NCBI RefSeq assembly: GCF_000242455.2
Contig: NC_019892.1
Span: 5,962,744-6,026,743, forward strand
Length of the DNA: 64,000 nucleotides
Direction: 5' to 3'
From: Singulisphaera acidiphila DSM 18658
GTDB lineage: Bacteria; Planctomycetota; Planctomycetia; Isosphaerales; Isosphaeraceae
The position numbers and the translations under genes were made by a program. This document shows positions 61,480 through 64,000 of the stretch, piece after piece (position 1 is the first letter of the stretch; every line of letters starts with the position of its first letter). The notes under the pieces are model-generated. The model had not been told where the DNA came from, ran no database searches, and saw only the letters and a program-made list of their open reading frames with translations.

Positions 61480-62763
61480 TCAGTCCGGAGTGGACGAGCG
61501 GGCTGGCGCATTGGGGTTGGCCCAGGTCCCCCCCCATCGCGTGTGCATCTCTTGCAGAAAGGCTTCCCACTCCGCCGGGCTCCGCGTGATCGGAAAAGGC
61601 GTCGGCCGGATCGGCTTGTCCACGGACCAGACGAGGTCGAACTGGCCGTCCAGCCTCGCCTTGCCGAGATAGAACGGACGCCAGGTGTGCTGGCTCTCGG
61701 GATCGACCGAGATGACACCTTCGGGGGCGTCGAGGCTTTGCCGGAGGAGAAAGAGCTTGGTCATCTTGAGGTCGACCGAGCCCCCTTCCTCCACGGCCTG
61801 AGCCCAGAGCCGCACGCTGTTGTACGAGGCCACCGTCACGTCGCTCACCACCTCGTCGGCCCCATACTTCGCCTGGTACTTCCGCACGAACTCCTTGTTT
61901 TCCGGCCGGTCGACCGACTGGAAGTAGCCCCAGGCCGAGTAGTGGCCGGCCAGGTCCTTCGCGTCCATCTTGCGAAGCTCGTTCTCACCGATGCTGCAAG
62001 AGATCACGGGGATCTGGTCGGGCGTGACCCCAGCCTGGCGGAGCTGGCTGTAAAAGGCGAGGTTCGTCTCGCCCGCGATCGTGCTGAGCACGACGTCGGG
62101 CTTGACCTGCTGGATCTTCGCCACCATCTCCTTCACGTCGGACGTGCCGAAGGCGCAGTAGACTTCGCCGACGGTCTCGGCGCCCATGCCTTTCAGGGCA
62201 TCCTTCGCGATCGCGTTGACCGTATGCGGCCAGACGTAATCCGAACCGATGAGGAAGTATTTCCGAGCCTTCAAGGTGTCGTAGCTCCACCTCAAGGCGG
62301 GCAAGACTTGCTGGGTCGCCACCGATCCCGTGTAGATGATGTTGGGCGAGATCTCCAACCCCTCGTAGGCCATTGGGTAGATCATCAGGTGATTGGCCCG
62401 TTCGACCACGGGCAGGACGCTCTTGCGGCTTGCCGACGTCCAGCAACCCACGATGATGTCGACCTTCTCGCCGTTGATCAGCCGTTCCGCCTGCTGCGCG
62501 AAGGTCGCTGGATCGGACTTGCCGTCGGCGACGATTCCGATCACCGGCCGGCCCAGCAGCCCGCCCCGCGCATTGATTTCCTCGATCGCGAGTTGTTCCG
62601 CGTCGATCATCGATTGCTCGCTGATCGCCATCGGCCCGGTCTGGGAATGGAGAAGCCCGACCCGGATCGGCAGCCTGTTCCCCTCGGTGAACGCCCAGGT
62701 GACCCCGGCAATTGCCGCGACGATCACCAGCAAGACGGCACCTATGATCAGACTACGTCTCAT
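61480..62763 (-). CDS. UrtA-like urea/short-chain amide-binding protein
   Basis: 427 residues. N-terminal hydrophobic segment (LIIGAVLLVIVAAIAGVTWAF) without a lipobox, so either a signal peptide or membrane anchor. Then a type-I periplasmic binding fold of the UrtA/AmiC class: RVGLLHSQTGPMAISEQSMIDAEQLAIEEINARGG, VGCWTSASRKSVLPVVER, LMIYPMAYEGLEISPNIIYTG and AYYSVRLWA-like helix. Known members bind urea or amides and feed transporters. No urtBCDE genes follow; it heads the chemosensory operon instead, 118 bp before wspA, so a sensory role is likely. ATG has AGGGGA 8 nt upstream. Confidence 0.88.
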   Translation of the reverse strand: MRRSLIIGAVLLVIVAAIAGVTWAFTEGNRLPIRVGLLHSQTGPMAISEQSMIDAEQLAIEEINARGGLLGRPVIGIVADGKSDPATFAQQAERLINGEKVDIIVGCWTSASRKSVLPVVERANHLMIYPMAYEGLEISPNIIYTGSVATQQVLPALRWSYDTLKARKYFLIGSDYVWPHTVNAIAKDALKGMGAETVGEVYCAFGTSDVKEMVAKIQQVKPDVVLSTIAGETNLAFYSQLRQAGVTPDQIPVISCSIGENELRKMDAKDLAGHYSAWGYFQSVDRPENKEFVRKYQAKYGADEVVSDVTVASYNSVRLWAQAVEEGGSVDLKMTKLFLLRQSLDAPEGVISVDPESQHTWRPFYLGKARLDGQFDLVWSVDKPIRPTPFPITRSPAEWEAFLQEMHTRWGGTWANPNAPARSSTPD

Positions 62764-63170
62764 CAGCCATCCCCTACAATCGGTCTCACCGGTCTGCGAC
62801 CGCACCCTCGACGGCTGACCGCCTGAAAAGAAAAAAGGCCGAGGGTGCTCGCTCCATTCGCCACTCTATTTGAGGAGTATAGCCGAGAAAATGCGGCTTG
62901 ATCGGAATTCTCGGCGTAATTTGTCTATCTTTTCTTAAGCGAACCTAGAGTTTGTCGAACCGTGTGCGATGAAGGGGTTTGCATTGTGAAGCCTGTGCTT
63001 CAGGACGTCCGCTGAATCGACATGTTGCCCTGGGTTCTCTCCTTAGCAATGCGGTCTGCCGGGATCACGATCGGCGCTGATCCGAGGTGGCGTCGATCGG
63101 CTCCGCTCCTTATCATGTTTGGTGTGGCTCGTGCATTATGAGAACTGGGCTGAGAAGAGGCGTTTCGACT
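62764..63170. promoter_or_regulatory. Divergent regulatory region of the chemosensory operon and dapB
   Basis: About 400 bp. An inverted repeat GCCGAGAA-N18-TTCTCGGC (62882-62915) lies next to a TATACT box on the minus strand (62876-62881), with a poor -35 (CGATCA). The palindrome overlaps the spacer and could be an operator for the chemosensory operon. No clear promoter for dapB was seen. Confidence 0.5.
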
Positions 63171-63962
63171 GTGAGTTCACCTGCTCTGAACGTTGCCATC
63201 AACGGGGCCACGGGACGGATGGGCGTTCGGCTCATCCAGTTGATTCAGGCCGATCCGGGACTTCGTCTGGCGGCGGCTTTGGATCGCCCCGACCATCCCA
63301 AGCTCGGTGAGGATGCCGGAACGCTCTGTGGCCTCGGCCCGTTGGGCGTGCCGCTCTCAGGGGCGCTTGTCGGACCCGTGGATGTTGCGATCGACTTCTC
63401 GCTGCCCGTCGGAGCGCTGGCGATGGCCAAGGCGTGTGCCGAACAGGGCGTGCCGATGGTCGTGGGCACGACCGGGTTTGACCCCGAGCAACGGAAGATC
63501 ATGGAGGAGGCGAGCGCCAAGATCGCCTTGCTGATCTCCCCTAACCTGAGCCGGGCGGTCAACTTGTTGATGCGGCTGGCGGGAGAGGCCGCCCGCGCCC
63601 TGGGCGACTCGGCCGACATCGAGATCGTCGAGCGCCATCATCATTTCAAGAAAGACGCTCCGAGCGGGACCGCTCTCCGTCTGGCCGAGATCGTCGGCAA
63701 TGCGGTGGGTTCGTCCCAGTTCGTTCACGGCAGGCAGGGAGATGTTGGCGAGCGTCCTCGAGGCGAGATCGGGATCCACGCGCTGCGCACGGGGGACAAT
63801 CCCGGCGAGCACACCGTCGTTTTCGGGCTGATGGGGGAGTGCCTGGAACTTTCCCACCGCGCCTTGAATCGAGACGGGTTCGCCCTGGGCGCACTCGACG
63901 CCGCCAAGTTTCTGGCCGGCAAACCGCCCCGGCTCTATACGATGGCCGACCTGCTCGGTTGA
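63171..63962 (+). CDS. dapB: 4-hydroxy-tetrahydrodipicolinate reductase
   Basis: 263 residues from a GTG with GAAGAGG about 11 nt upstream; an ATG 11 codons earlier is an alternative. VAINGATGRMGVRLIQLI is the nucleotide-binding loop, VVGTTGFDPEQ and ISPNLSRAVNLLMRL follow, and the catalytic VERHHHFKKDAPSGTA carries the general acid His and the Lys. GEHTVVFGLMGECLELSHRA completes the fold. The enzyme makes tetrahydrodipicolinate for lysine and diaminopimelate. It stands alone at the end of the window. Confidence 0.95.
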   Translation: MSSPALNVAINGATGRMGVRLIQLIQADPGLRLAAALDRPDHPKLGEDAGTLCGLGPLGVPLSGALVGPVDVAIDFSLPVGALAMAKACAEQGVPMVVGTTGFDPEQRKIMEEASAKIALLISPNLSRAVNLLMRLAGEAARALGDSADIEIVERHHHFKKDAPSGTALRLAEIVGNAVGSSQFVHGRQGDVGERPRGEIGIHALRTGDNPGEHTVVFGLMGECLELSHRALNRDGFALGALDAAKFLAGKPPRLYTMADLLG

Positions 63963-64000
63963 TCGCGCCTTCCCTCGGTCGGAATGAAGGAGGCTGTCGG

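Noticed and set aside
61480..62763. Reading the UrtA-like gene as part of a urea transporter
   Set aside because: No permease or ATPase genes of that system are in the operon.
61543..62826. 427-codon plus-strand frame over the UrtA-like gene
   Set aside because: Antisense shadow; no recognisable protein features.
1..64000. CRISPR array, prophage, toxin-antitoxin pair or rRNA operon
   Set aside because: Looked for and not seen anywhere in the window.

Overview
The window is a 64 kb piece of a high-GC planctomycete chromosome, most likely from the Isosphaeraceae. The evidence is three exported proteins with the planctomycete LEPRxLL-type N-terminal motif (10.85, 24.64 and 30.29 kb), a redoxin/cytochrome/copper-monooxygenase fusion of a planctomycete kind, DUF6165, and long glycine-rich tails on efflux adaptors. 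Family placement is inference; no rRNA gene or marker gene in the window settles it.

Layout. 0-5 kb: end of a GT9-like glycosyltransferase, an RfaE2-like nucleotidyltransferase, two decayed genes (zinc ribbon, ISL3 transposase), an exported TPR protein and a tRNA-Gln(CUG) with its own promoter and terminator. 5-17 kb: housekeeping and stress genes (a Clp_N-ThiD2-ThiE fusion, glutathione peroxidase, MnSOD, RluA-type pseudouridine synthase, GreA), a LEPRxLL matrixin-like protease, an orphan efflux adaptor and an intact IS1380 element sitting exactly at the rluA-like stop codon. 17-24 kb: a four-gene MacAB/TolC-like tripartite exporter operon. 24-33 kb: FG-GAP and PKD-like surface proteins, a ThDP-dependent decarboxylase, a gamma-glutamylcyclotransferase, and holB-tmk. 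33.4-39 kb: an island of mobile elements (ISH3-like remnant, frameshifted DUF6399-like transposase, intact ISAs1 with 10-bp target duplications, IS630 remnant) around one orphan gene of lower GC. 39-51 kb: an ArsR/SRPBCC/DUF899 operon with a visible promoter-operator, NUDIX, redoxin-cytochrome-monooxygenase, YHS protein, sugar-phosphate isomerase, BON protein, a second ArsR, and threonine synthase.

51-62.8 kb is the most interesting block: a single-strand, translationally coupled chemosensory operon with the composition and order of the Pseudomonas Wsp system (wspA-MCP, wspB-CheW, wspC-CheR/TPR, wspD-CheW, wspE-CheA/REC, wspF-CheB). The output is changed. The terminal response regulator has a WspR-like receiver, but in place of a GGDEF diguanylate cyclase it carries a SpoIIE/PP2C phosphatase. 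A UrtA-like urea/amide-binding lipid- or membrane-anchored protein is the first gene, and the CheA carries three tandem Hpt domains. The simplest reading is a surface- or ligand-sensing chemosensory array that drives a partner-switching (anti-anti-sigma) output rather than c-di-GMP. The window ends with dapB.
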